Source of the DNA: Streptomyces venezuelae
GTDB taxonomy: Bacteria; Actinomycetota; Actinomycetes; Streptomycetales; Streptomycetaceae
DNA length: 64,000 nt
Reading direction: 5' to 3'
Assembly (NCBI RefSeq): GCF_008642275.1
Contig: NZ_CP029189.1
Location: 558,001 to 622,000 of the forward strand
The notes below the pieces were generated by a model, which made no database searches, was not told the DNA's origin, and worked only from the letters and a program-made list of their open reading frames with translations. Below, piece after piece: positions 7,811-14,869 of the stretch; the stretch's first letter is position 1; each line of letters begins with the position of its first letter. The position numbers and the translations under genes are program-made.

Positions 7811-8395
7811 GTGAACGAAAAGACCCGTACGGCGACCGTCCGCGTGTTCATAGCGCTGGCCCCGCCCGACGACGCGAAGGAAGAGCTGGAACAGCGGCTG
7901 CGGCCCGCCTACGCCGCGTACCCCCGCATGCGCTGGAACCGCATCGAGGACTGGCACATCACCCTGGCCTTTCTCGGCGAGCTCCCGGTCGCCGCCGTCG
8001 GCCTCCTGCGGCCGCCGCTCGCGGAGCTCGCCGCCGCCCGGCGGCCTCTGCGGCTCGCGCTGCGCGGCGGCGGGCACTTCGACGAGCGGGTCCTGTGGAC
8101 CGGGATCGACGGAGACGTCGAAGGCCTGCACCTGCTCGCCTCCGAGGTGCGTACCGCGGTCACCGACTGCGGCATCCCCTTCCACGGCCGGCCCCTGCGC
8201 CCCCATCTGACCCTGGCGCGCGGCCGCCGCCACGACACCACCAGCGCGGTGGAGGCCGCCGAAGGACTGGACGGGTTCACCGGCCGCCCGTGGGAGACGC
8301 GCCGCCTCCACCTCGTCGGAAGCAACACCGGCCGCGGTCCCGGCCCCATCCACTACCGCGACATCCGGTCCTGGCCCTTCAAGGGCGGCGGCTGA
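7811..8395 (+). CDS. thpR: RNA 2',3'-cyclic phosphodiesterase (2H family)
   Basis: 194 residues. The two catalytic HxT motifs of the 2H phosphoesterase family are present: His49-Ile-Thr51-Leu in WHITLAFLG and His132-Leu-Thr134-Leu in PHLTLARG. This matches the ThpR/LigT family, which hydrolyses 2',3'-cyclic phosphate RNA ends in vitro. Start is the GTG at 7811; an ATAAGAAT -10-like box at about 7798-7805 places the transcript start close to it, so the message may be leaderless. It diverges from helR across a 165-bp gap. Confidence 0.9.
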   Translation: MNEKTRTATVRVFIALAPPDDAKEELEQRLRPAYAAYPRMRWNRIEDWHITLAFLGELPVAAVGLLRPPLAELAAARRPLRLALRGGGHFDERVLWTGIDGDVEGLHLLASEVRTAVTDCGIPFHGRPLRPHLTLARGRRHDTTSAVEAAEGLDGFTGRPWETRRLHLVGSNTGRGPGPIHYRDIRSWPFKGGG

Positions 8396-8534
8396 CACCG
8401 GCCCGGCTTCGTGCCCCGGCTTCCTCCCGGCGGGCCACCCGGCCTCGTATCGTGGCGACGGACGGACCGCTCCCGAGGGTCCGCCGGTGGTCCAGCCCGA
8501 GCCGAACACCCGCCGAAAGACCGGATGGAGTGGC

Positions 8535-9539
8535 ATGAGGATGCTGATCAACAGTCCGCAGACCGTGGTCACCGACGCCCTGCGCGGGATGGCGGCCGCC
8601 CATCCCGAGCTGGACGTCGACGTGGAGCGGCGGGTCGTCGTACGGCGGGACGCGCGGGCCGGCGGGAGGGTCGGAGTGGTCTCCGGGGGCGGGTCCGGGC
8701 ACGAGCCGCTGCACGCCGGGTTCGTGGGGCCCGGGATGCTGTCGGCCGCGTGTCCCGGGGAGGTGTTCACCTCACCGGTGCCCGACCAGATGGTGCGGGC
8801 GGCCGCGGCGGTGGACTGCGGCCAGGGGGTGCTGTTCGTCGTCAAGAACTACACCGGTGACGTACTGAACTTCGAGATGGCCGCCGAGCTCGCCGCGGAG
8901 GACGGCCTGCGGATCGAGCGCGTCCTGGTCGACGACGACGTCGCGGTGACCGACAGCCTGTTCACCGCCGGGCGCCGTGGCACCGGGGCCACCTTGTTCG
9001 TCGAGAAGATCGCCGGGGCGGCCGCCGAGGAGGGGGCGCCGCTGGAACGGGTGGCCGCGCTCGCCCGGCGGGTCGACGAGTGCTCGCGGAGCTTCGGGGT
9101 GGCGCTGAGCGCGTGCACCACCCCCGCGAAGGGCGCCCCGACCTTCGACCTGCCGGACGGGGAGCTGGAGTTGGGCATCGGCATCCACGGCGAACCGGGC
9201 CGGGAGCGGCGCCCGATGATGTCGGCGCGGGAGATCGCGGAGGTCGCGGTGGGAGCCGTACTGGAGGAACTGACGCAGATCGGTCCGGCCGACGGTCCGG
9301 TGCTGGCGTTGGTCAACGGGATGGGGGCGACCCCGCTGCTGGAGCTGTACGGGTTCCACGCGGAGGTGGCGCGGGTGCTGGCCGGGCACGGTGTGCCGGT
9401 GGCGCGGGCGCTCGTCGGCAACTACGTCACCTCGCTGGACATGGCGGGGTGTTCGGTGACGCTGTGCCGGGCCGACGAGGAGGTGCTGCGGCTGTGGGAC
9501 GCGCCCGTGAGGACCGCGGCGCTGCGCTGGGGTCTGTGA
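8535..9539 (+). CDS. dhaK: Dihydroxyacetone kinase subunit DhaK
   Basis: 334 residues. DhaK binds dihydroxyacetone covalently as a hemiaminal; the binding histidine is His218 in GIGIHGEPGRER. The N-terminal SGGGSGHEPLHAGFVG motif (50-65) lines the same site. Start is the ATG at 8535. It is the first gene of a dhaK-dhaL-dhaM operon, 51 bp before dhaL. The phosphoryl donor is phospho-DhaM fed by the PTS, not ATP directly. There is no obvious regulator or glycerol dehydrogenase in the window. Confidence 0.95.
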   Translation: MRMLINSPQTVVTDALRGMAAAHPELDVDVERRVVVRRDARAGGRVGVVSGGGSGHEPLHAGFVGPGMLSAACPGEVFTSPVPDQMVRAAAAVDCGQGVLFVVKNYTGDVLNFEMAAELAAEDGLRIERVLVDDDVAVTDSLFTAGRRGTGATLFVEKIAGAAAEEGAPLERVAALARRVDECSRSFGVALSACTTPAKGAPTFDLPDGELELGIGIHGEPGRERRPMMSAREIAEVAVGAVLEELTQIGPADGPVLALVNGMGATPLLELYGFHAEVARVLAGHGVPVARALVGNYVTSLDMAGCSVTLCRADEEVLRLWDAPVRTAALRWGL

Positions 9540-9590
9540 ACGTATGGTGTCGGTGGGACCGGCCAGGCGGGTGCGAGGCGAGGAGATCCG

Positions 9591-10205
9591 GTGCGTGACG
9601 CAGAGTTCTTCCGGCGCTGGATGGCGGCCGCCGCGGCCGCGGTGGAGCGGGAGGCGGACCGGCTGACCGAGCTCGACTCCCCCATCGGTGACGCCGACCA
9701 CGGGAGCAACCTGCTGCGGGGTTTCACGGCCGTGCGCGCCGCCCTGGAGGCGGAGCCGGTGCCCGCGGCGCCGGGCGCCGTGCTGCAGTTGGCGGGACGG
9801 ACGCTGATCTCCACGGTCGGCGGGGCGTCGGGACCGCTGTACGGGACGCTGCTGCGGCACACGGGCAAGGCGCTCGGGGAGTCGGCGCAGGTGTCGGACG
9901 CGGAGCTGCGCGAGGCCCTGTCCGAGGGGGTCGGCGCGGTGGCCCGGCTGGGCGGGGCGGCGCCGGGCGACAAGACGATGCTGGACGCGCTGGTGCCGGG
10001 GGTGGCCGCGCTGGGTACCTCGTACCGGGCGGCCGGGAGCGCGGCGGAGGACGGCGCGCTGGCGACCGTGCCGATGCGGGCGCGCAAGGGGCGGGCCAGT
10101 TATCTGGGCGAGCGGAGCATCGGCCACCAGGACCCGGGGGCGACCTCGTCGGCGCTGTTGCTGGGGGCGCTGGCGGACGTGGCGGAACCGGCGGGTGCGC
10201 GGTGA
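9591..10205 (+). CDS. dhaL: Dihydroxyacetone kinase ADP-binding subunit DhaL
   Basis: 204 residues from a GTG start. DhaL holds a bound ADP that is rephosphorylated by DhaM and passes the phosphate to dihydroxyacetone on DhaK. The magnesium-binding acidic cluster is in DSPIGDADHGSNLLRG (about 28-44), and the nucleotide loops follow as GGASGPLYG and GDKTMLDAL. The stop codon overlaps the start of dhaM by 4 bp, indicating translational coupling. Confidence 0.95.
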   Translation: MRDAEFFRRWMAAAAAAVEREADRLTELDSPIGDADHGSNLLRGFTAVRAALEAEPVPAAPGAVLQLAGRTLISTVGGASGPLYGTLLRHTGKALGESAQVSDAELREALSEGVGAVARLGGAAPGDKTMLDALVPGVAALGTSYRAAGSAAEDGALATVPMRARKGRASYLGERSIGHQDPGATSSALLLGALADVAEPAGAR

Positions 10206-10645
10206 CGGGCGGGCACCCGGAACCCGGCCCCGGCGTCGGCTCGGGCCCGGCCCTGGTCGGCATCGTGCTGGTGTCGCACAGCGCGCGGGTCGCGCAGGCG
10301 GTGGCGGAGCTGGCACGCGAGCTGGCGGCCGGCGGCCCCGTGGCCCCGGTGGCCGCGGCGGGCGGCACGGCCGTCGGCGGGCTCGGCACGAGCGCGGAAC
10401 GGATCGTCGCGGCCGCCCGGGAGGTGGACCGGGGCGCCGGGGTCGCCCTGCTCGCCGACCTGGGGAGCTCGGTGCTGACGGTGAAGGCCCTGCTGATGGA
10501 GGACGAACTCCCGCCGGGGTCCCGGCTGCTGGACGCGCCCTTCGTCGAGGGCGCGGTGGCGGCGGTGGTGACCGCGTCCACCGGAGCCCCCCTGGCGGCG
10601 GTCGCGGCGTCCGCCGCCGACGCGTACACGTACCGCAAGGACTGA
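10202..10645 (+). CDS. dhaM: PTS-type phosphoryl carrier DhaM (EIIA domain only)
   Basis: 147 residues from the GTG at 10202, overlapping the dhaL stop. The mannose-type EIIA fold starts at GIVLVSHSARVAQAVAEL, with the phosphorylated His26 in VSHS. Later motifs are LADLGSSVLT and APFVEGAVAAVV. Unlike the three-domain E. coli DhaM, there is no HPr or EI part, so it must take phosphate from the general HPr, as expected for actinomycete single-domain DhaM. Last gene of the operon. Confidence 0.93.
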   Translation: MTGGHPEPGPGVGSGPALVGIVLVSHSARVAQAVAELARELAAGGPVAPVAAAGGTAVGGLGTSAERIVAAAREVDRGAGVALLADLGSSVLTVKALLMEDELPPGSRLLDAPFVEGAVAAVVTASTGAPLAAVAASAADAYTYRKD

Positions 10646-10702
10646 CCGGACGGCCTGCCCGCGGGTGCCGCGGTCGGGCCGCAGGGGCTTTGCGGGCCTG
10701 GG

Positions 10703-11089
10703 CTACGGGCGTCCGCGCAGCACTTCGATCTCGCGGCGCTCGCGCTTCGTCGGGCGGCCCGCTCCCCGGTCGCGGATGCCGACGACGGCGGCCTCCACGG
10801 GCGTCGGCGGCGGCGGGCTGTTGTCGGTCAGGCACTCGGCGGCGGCCGGGGCGCCGACCCGCTTGGACACGGGCCGCTTGACGACGACGATGCGCTCGCG
10901 CCCCGCGTGGAAGAGCCGTACCTCGTCCCCCGCACGCACGGGCTGCGCCGGCTTGGCGCGTTCCCCGTTGACCTTCACGTGCCCCGCCCGGCAGGCGGTC
11001 GCCGCGATCGAGCGGGTCTTGGTCAGGCGCACGGACCAGATCCACGCGTCGACCCGTACCGTGCCCGTTCCCGTTACCTCTTCAGCCAT
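10703..11089 (-). CDS. S4-domain RNA-binding protein (Hsp15-like)
   Basis: 128 residues. The S4 domain spans about residues 10-70: VRVDAWIWSVRLTKTRSIAA, then CRAGHVKVNGERAKPAQPVRAGDEV. The basic tail ends PTKRERREIEVLRGRP. This matches the Hsp15/YrfH-type family, which in E. coli binds 50S subunits carrying stalled nascent chains. It faces dhaM across a 57-bp gap and is divergent from the molybdate regulator. Confidence 0.88.
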   Translation of the reverse strand: MAEEVTGTGTVRVDAWIWSVRLTKTRSIAATACRAGHVKVNGERAKPAQPVRAGDEVRLFHAGRERIVVVKRPVSKRVGAPAAAECLTDNSPPPPTPVEAAVVGIRDRGAGRPTKRERREIEVLRGRP

Positions 11090-11137
11090 GCCCCGACTCT
11101 AGCGAGCCGGGCGCGGCAGTACGGAACGAGTTTTGGT

Positions 11138-11213
11138 GGATGCGCCAAGAAGTATCGCATCTGCCATGGAGATCAGGCCGAATGAATTGCAAATGCGCCA
11201 TACATGGCCCTAC
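11138..11213. promoter_or_regulatory. Promoter and dyads upstream of the HTH-TOBE gene
   Basis: ATGCGCCA occurs twice (about 11139-11146 and 11193-11200). The first begins an ATGCG-N11-CGCAT dyad. The second runs into GCCATACATGGC, a near-palindrome. A candidate promoter, TTGCAA with 18 bp to TACGTT, spans that second site and would start transcription close to the ATG at 11224. Control by the adjacent HTH-TOBE protein is plausible but not shown. The sites do not resemble the E. coli ModE operator. Confidence 0.4.
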
Positions 11214-11223
11214 GTTGTCGCCC

Positions 11224-11619
11224 ATGCAGTCCTACACCATCGGACAGGCGGCGCGTCTGCTGGGCGTCAGCCCGGACACCGCCCGCCGCTGGGCCGACGC
11301 CGGCCGGGTCGTGACCCATCGCGACGAGGGCGGCCGGCGCCTGATCGACGGACGCGACCTGGCCGCGTTCTCCGTCGAGGTGGGCCAAGGCGCCCACATC
11401 GAGGACGGGGAGCCGTACACCTCGGCGCGCAACGCCTTTCCCGGCATCGTCACGGCCGTCAAACTCGGCGACGTGGCCGCCCAGGTCGAGATCCAGGCAG
11501 GTCCCCACCGCCTGGTCTCCCTGCTCACCCGTGAGGCCGTCGAGGAGCTCGGGCTGGAGGTCGGCATGCAGGCCACCGCCCGCGTGAAGTCCACCAGCGT
11601 GCACATCGACCGCACCTGA
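11224..11619 (+). CDS. HTH-TOBE (molybdenum-binding) transcriptional regulator
   Basis: 131 residues in two parts. Residues 1-45 are a MerR/excisionase-type helix-turn-helix (YTIGQAARLLGVSPDTARRW). Residues 67-130 are a TOBE/Mop domain (SARNAFPGIVTAVKLGDVAA onward to VKSTSVHIDRT) that binds molybdate or tungstate oxyanions. It is immediately upstream of modA and modBC in the same direction, so it is the likely molybdate-responsive regulator of uptake, a compact counterpart of ModE. The fusion of these two domains is common in actinobacteria. Confidence 0.88.
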   Translation: MQSYTIGQAARLLGVSPDTARRWADAGRVVTHRDEGGRRLIDGRDLAAFSVEVGQGAHIEDGEPYTSARNAFPGIVTAVKLGDVAAQVEIQAGPHRLVSLLTREAVEELGLEVGMQATARVKSTSVHIDRT

Positions 11620-11776
11620 TCCGGGCGGCGCCACCCGCCGTCCCCTCGCGGTCCCCCGCACCAGCCGCTCTACACCACCGAACGTCCCCACCCGCTCCGC
11701 CCGTCACCGGCGCGGGTCACCACCGCGCGGTTCCGGCACCAGGCCGGCCGCCGACCCGACCGAGGAGCATCTGCTC

Positions 11777-12571
11777 ATGTCCCCGACCATGATCCGTCGC
11801 CGTACCGCCGCAGCCGCGCTGACCGCCGCCCTGCTCGTGCCGCTGACCGCCTGCGGCAAGAGCGACGACAACAAGGCCGCCGCCGACCCGACCCCCGAGC
11901 CGAAGGCCGTGAACCTCACGGTGCTGGCCGCCTCCTCCCTCACCGACGTCTTCAAGACCGCGGGTGAGGAGTACCAGAAGACCCACCCCGGCACGAAGAT
12001 CACCTTCTCCTTCGCCGGTTCGCAGGAGCTCGCGGCCCAGGTCAAGCAGGGTGCCCCGGCCGACGCGCTGGTCACCGCCGACACCAAGACCATGGACGGC
12101 CTGAAGGCCGAGACCGGCGACGCCACGGTCATCGCCAAGAACCGCCTGGTCATCGCGGCCGGCAAGGCCAACCCGTTCAAGATCGACGAGCTCAAGGACC
12201 TCGCCGACACCAAGATCAAGGTCGTGCTCGCCGCGCCCGAGGTCCCGGTCGGCCGCTACAGCAAGCAGATCCTCGACGCCCAGAAGATCGAGGTGAAGCC
12301 CGTATCCCAGGAGCCCAACGTCCGTGCCGTGCTGAGCAAGGTCGAGCTGGGTGAGGCCGACGCCGGTCTCGTCTACAAGACCGACTCCGCCAAGTCGGGC
12401 GACAAGGTCGTCACCGTGGAGATCCCGGACGACCAGAACGCCGTGGCCTCCTACCCGGCCGCCACGCTCAAGCAGTCCAAGAACGCCGCCGACGCGGCCG
12501 CCTTCGTGGCCTGGCTGAGCACCCCCGAGGCGCAGAAGATCCTCCAGGACGCGGGCTTCCAGAAGGCGTAA
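11777..12571 (+). CDS. modA: Molybdate ABC transporter substrate-binding lipoprotein
   Basis: 264 residues. Signal peptide with twin-arginine-like RRR and a lipobox LTAC at 23-26, so it is anchored to the membrane outside the cell. The mature part follows the ModA fold: LTVLAASSLTDVFKTAGEEY, FSFAGSQELAAQVKQGAPAD (oxyanion-binding serines), and later GEADAGLVYKTDS. It captures molybdate or tungstate for the ModBC permease. A strong terminator-like hairpin follows the gene before modBC. Confidence 0.95.
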   Translation: MSPTMIRRRTAAAALTAALLVPLTACGKSDDNKAAADPTPEPKAVNLTVLAASSLTDVFKTAGEEYQKTHPGTKITFSFAGSQELAAQVKQGAPADALVTADTKTMDGLKAETGDATVIAKNRLVIAAGKANPFKIDELKDLADTKIKVVLAAPEVPVGRYSKQILDAQKIEVKPVSQEPNVRAVLSKVELGEADAGLVYKTDSAKSGDKVVTVEIPDDQNAVASYPAATLKQSKNAADAAAFVAWLSTPEAQKILQDAGFQKA

Positions 12572-12594
12572 CCGCCGTACGACCCACATCCCCT

Positions 12595-12631
12595 GAGGGG
12601 CTGCCTGGACCGGGGGGACAGGCAGCCCCTC
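12595..12631 (+). terminator. Stem-loop between modA and modBC
   Basis: Perfect 13-bp arms, GAGGGGCTGCCTG at 12595-12607 and its complement at 12619-12631, with an 11-nt loop. It sits 24 bp after the modA stop and 84 bp before the modBC start. It may partly terminate the modA transcript, so that the binding protein is made in excess of the permease. A weak -10-like TACGCT at 12675-12680 could give modBC its own promoter. Confidence 0.75.
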
Positions 12632-12714
12632 TCGGCGTTCTCGCGGACGGGCCCCGCACGCGCCGCCGGCCGCCTACGCTTCCCCCTCAGCCGACACCCC
12701 AGCCAGGAACCCTG

Positions 12715-14694
12715 ATGAGCAGACTCCGCAGCCGAACCGGTCCGCACAGCGGCGAACGCGCCGACGCCCGGGCCCGCGCCCGCACCCGGCCCCCGTTGGC
12801 GCTGGCGCTCCCCGCGCTGCTCGCCGTCGCGTTCCTGCTGCTGCCGCTCATCGGCATCCTCGTCCGTACGCAGTGGGGCGAGCTCGGCGCCCACCTCACC
12901 AGCCCCGGCGTGGTCGAGGCGCTGAAGCTCTCCCTCCTCGTGTCCCTGTGGGCCCTGGCCCTCTCGCTGCTCCTCGGTGTTCCGCTCGCCTGGCTGCTGG
13001 CGCGCGTGGAGTTCAAGGGCAAGGCCCTGGTCCGCTCCCTCGTCCTGCTCCCGATGGTGCTGCCGCCGACCGTCGGCGGTGTGGCCCTGCTCCTCGGCTT
13101 CGGCCGGCGCGGGCTGCTGGGTCCCTGGCTGGAGGGCACCTTCGGGATCACCCTGCCGTTCCACACCTCCGGCGCGGTCGTCGCGGCCACGTTCGTCGCC
13201 ATGCCGTTCCTGGTGATCAGCCTCGAAGGCGCCCTCGGCGGTCTCCGGCAGAGCTACGAGCAGACCGCCGCCTCGCTCGGCGCCTCGCCGGTCCGGGTGT
13301 TCTTCACCGTGACGCTGCCCATGGTCGCCCCCGGCCTGATCGCCGGTGCGGCACTGACCTGGGCCCGCGCACTGGGCGAGTTCGGGGCGACCATCACCTT
13401 CGCCGGCAACCTGCCCGGCACCACCCAGACCCTGCCGTTGCAGGTGTACCTGCTGCTGCAGGACAAGCCCGAGGCCGCCACCTCCGTCTCGCTGCTGCTC
13501 CTCGCGATCGCCATGGGCGTACTGGTCGCCCTGCGCGGACGCTGGACGGGCACCCCGGTGGCCCGCGAGGCCGGTACCGCACCGGTCCCCGAGGAGCCGG
13601 CCACCACCGACGCCCGCACCACCGTCGGCGACGACGCCGTCCCGCCCCACGACGGCGGCCGCTGGCCCCTGCGCGCGGCCGTCACCGGCTTCAACGAGCT
13701 CACCCTCGACGCCGAACCCGGCACCACCATCGCCGTCGTCGGCGAGAACGGCGCCGGCAAGACCACCCTGCTGCGCGCCCTGCTCGGCCTCACCCCGCGC
13801 GCCCACGCCACCCTGCGCCTCGGCGACGACGACGTGACGGCCCTGCCCCCGCACCAGCGCCAGGTGGCCTGGGTGCCGCAGGACGGCGCACTGTTCCCGC
13901 ACCTGACCGCCGTGGCCAACACCGCGTACGGGCTGCGCGCCCGCGGGGTGCCGCGTACGCGGGCCCGCCGCGAGGCCCTGGACTGGCTGGACCGGCTGGG
14001 TGTCCTGCACCTCGCCGACCGCAGGCCCGCGCAGTTGTCCGGCGGCCAGGCCCAGCGGGTGGCCCTCGCCCGGGCGCTGGCCGCCCGCCCCCGGCTCCTC
14101 CTCCTGGACGAACCGCTGGCCGCGCTCGACCAGACCACCCGGGCCCAGGTCCGGCACACCCTGCGCACCCACCTGGCCGGCTTCGGCGGCGTCTGCCTCA
14201 TCGTCACCCACGATCCCGTCGAGGCCGTCTCCCTGGCCGACCGGGTCCTCGTACTGGCCGACGGCCGGGCCCTCCAGGACGCACCGCCCGCCGAGGTAAC
14301 CCGGCACCCGCGGTCCCCGTGGGTGGCCCGCATGCTGGGGCGCAACGCCTGGCCGGGCACCGCGTCGGCCGACGGGCTCGCTCTCGCGGAGGGCGGCCGG
14401 CTGGTGGTCGCCGAGACCCTGCCCCAGGGCACGGAGGCGCTGGCGATCATCGGCCCGGAAGCGGTCTCGGTGCACCGGGACCGCCCGGCCGGCAGCCCCC
14501 GCAACGTCTGGCCGGGCACCGTACGGGAGATCACCGCGGTCGGCAGCCGGCTGCGCGTGCTGGTCGCCTCGGCCTCCGTACCCGATCTGGTCGCCGAGAT
14601 CACCCCCGACGCGGCGGCCGAACTGGGCCTCGGGGACGGCGCTGCCGTGTGGACGAGCGTGAAGGCCACCGAGGTCACCCTCGTACGGCTCTGA
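12715..14694 (+). CDS. modBC: Fused molybdate ABC permease and ATPase (ModB-ModC)
   Basis: 659 residues combining two usual subunits. Residues 30-275 are the permease, with about five to six helices and the EAA coupling loop near 182-202 (EQTAASLGASPVRVFF). After a linker at about 277-315 comes the ATPase: Walker A GENGAGKT at 343-350, signature LSGGQAQR at 441-448, Walker B LLLLDE at 461-466 and H-loop His499. The ATPase Q-loop region reads VPQDGALFPH. A C-terminal TOBE region (about 505-659) ends in ITAVGSRLRVLVA. It imports molybdate delivered by ModA. The upstream membrane-edge of the ATPase domain is somewhat diverged. Confidence 0.93.
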   Translation: MSRLRSRTGPHSGERADARARARTRPPLALALPALLAVAFLLLPLIGILVRTQWGELGAHLTSPGVVEALKLSLLVSLWALALSLLLGVPLAWLLARVEFKGKALVRSLVLLPMVLPPTVGGVALLLGFGRRGLLGPWLEGTFGITLPFHTSGAVVAATFVAMPFLVISLEGALGGLRQSYEQTAASLGASPVRVFFTVTLPMVAPGLIAGAALTWARALGEFGATITFAGNLPGTTQTLPLQVYLLLQDKPEAATSVSLLLLAIAMGVLVALRGRWTGTPVAREAGTAPVPEEPATTDARTTVGDDAVPPHDGGRWPLRAAVTGFNELTLDAEPGTTIAVVGENGAGKTTLLRALLGLTPRAHATLRLGDDDVTALPPHQRQVAWVPQDGALFPHLTAVANTAYGLRARGVPRTRARREALDWLDRLGVLHLADRRPAQLSGGQAQRVALARALAARPRLLLLDEPLAALDQTTRAQVRHTLRTHLAGFGGVCLIVTHDPVEAVSLADRVLVLADGRALQDAPPAEVTRHPRSPWVARMLGRNAWPGTASADGLALAEGGRLVVAETLPQGTEALAIIGPEAVSVHRDRPAGSPRNVWPGTVREITAVGSRLRVLVASASVPDLVAEITPDAAAELGLGDGAAVWTSVKATEVTLVRL

Positions 14695-14700
14695 CGGCGC

Positions 14701-14836
14701 GGGTCCCGGACGGGCGCGGGTCCCGGCGACGGGCGCGGGTCCCGGACGGGCGCGGGTCCCGGACGGGCGCGGGTCCCGGCGACGGGCGCGGGTCCCGGAC
14801 GGGCGCGGGTCCCGGACCCCGGGTCCCGGGCGCGGG
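14701..14836. repeat. GC-rich tandem repeat (minisatellite) after modBC
   Basis: Two unit types alternate: A = GGGTCCCGGACGGGCGC (17 bp) and B = GGGTCCCGGCGACGGGCGC (19 bp). The order is A-B-A-A-B-A over 14701-14806, followed by two degenerate units to 14836. Each unit carries the GGGTCCC dyad and can form many alternative hairpins. It lies between modBC (+) and the convergent phosphatase gene (-) and may act as a terminator region; copy number is probably variable. Confidence 0.85.
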
Positions 14837-14869
14837 GGCGCTCCGGGTCCGGGCGGCTCGCGCCGGCCC

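Noticed and set aside
14701..14836. CRISPR array
   Set aside because: Units of 17-19 bp follow without spacers, so this is a tandem repeat, not a CRISPR array.
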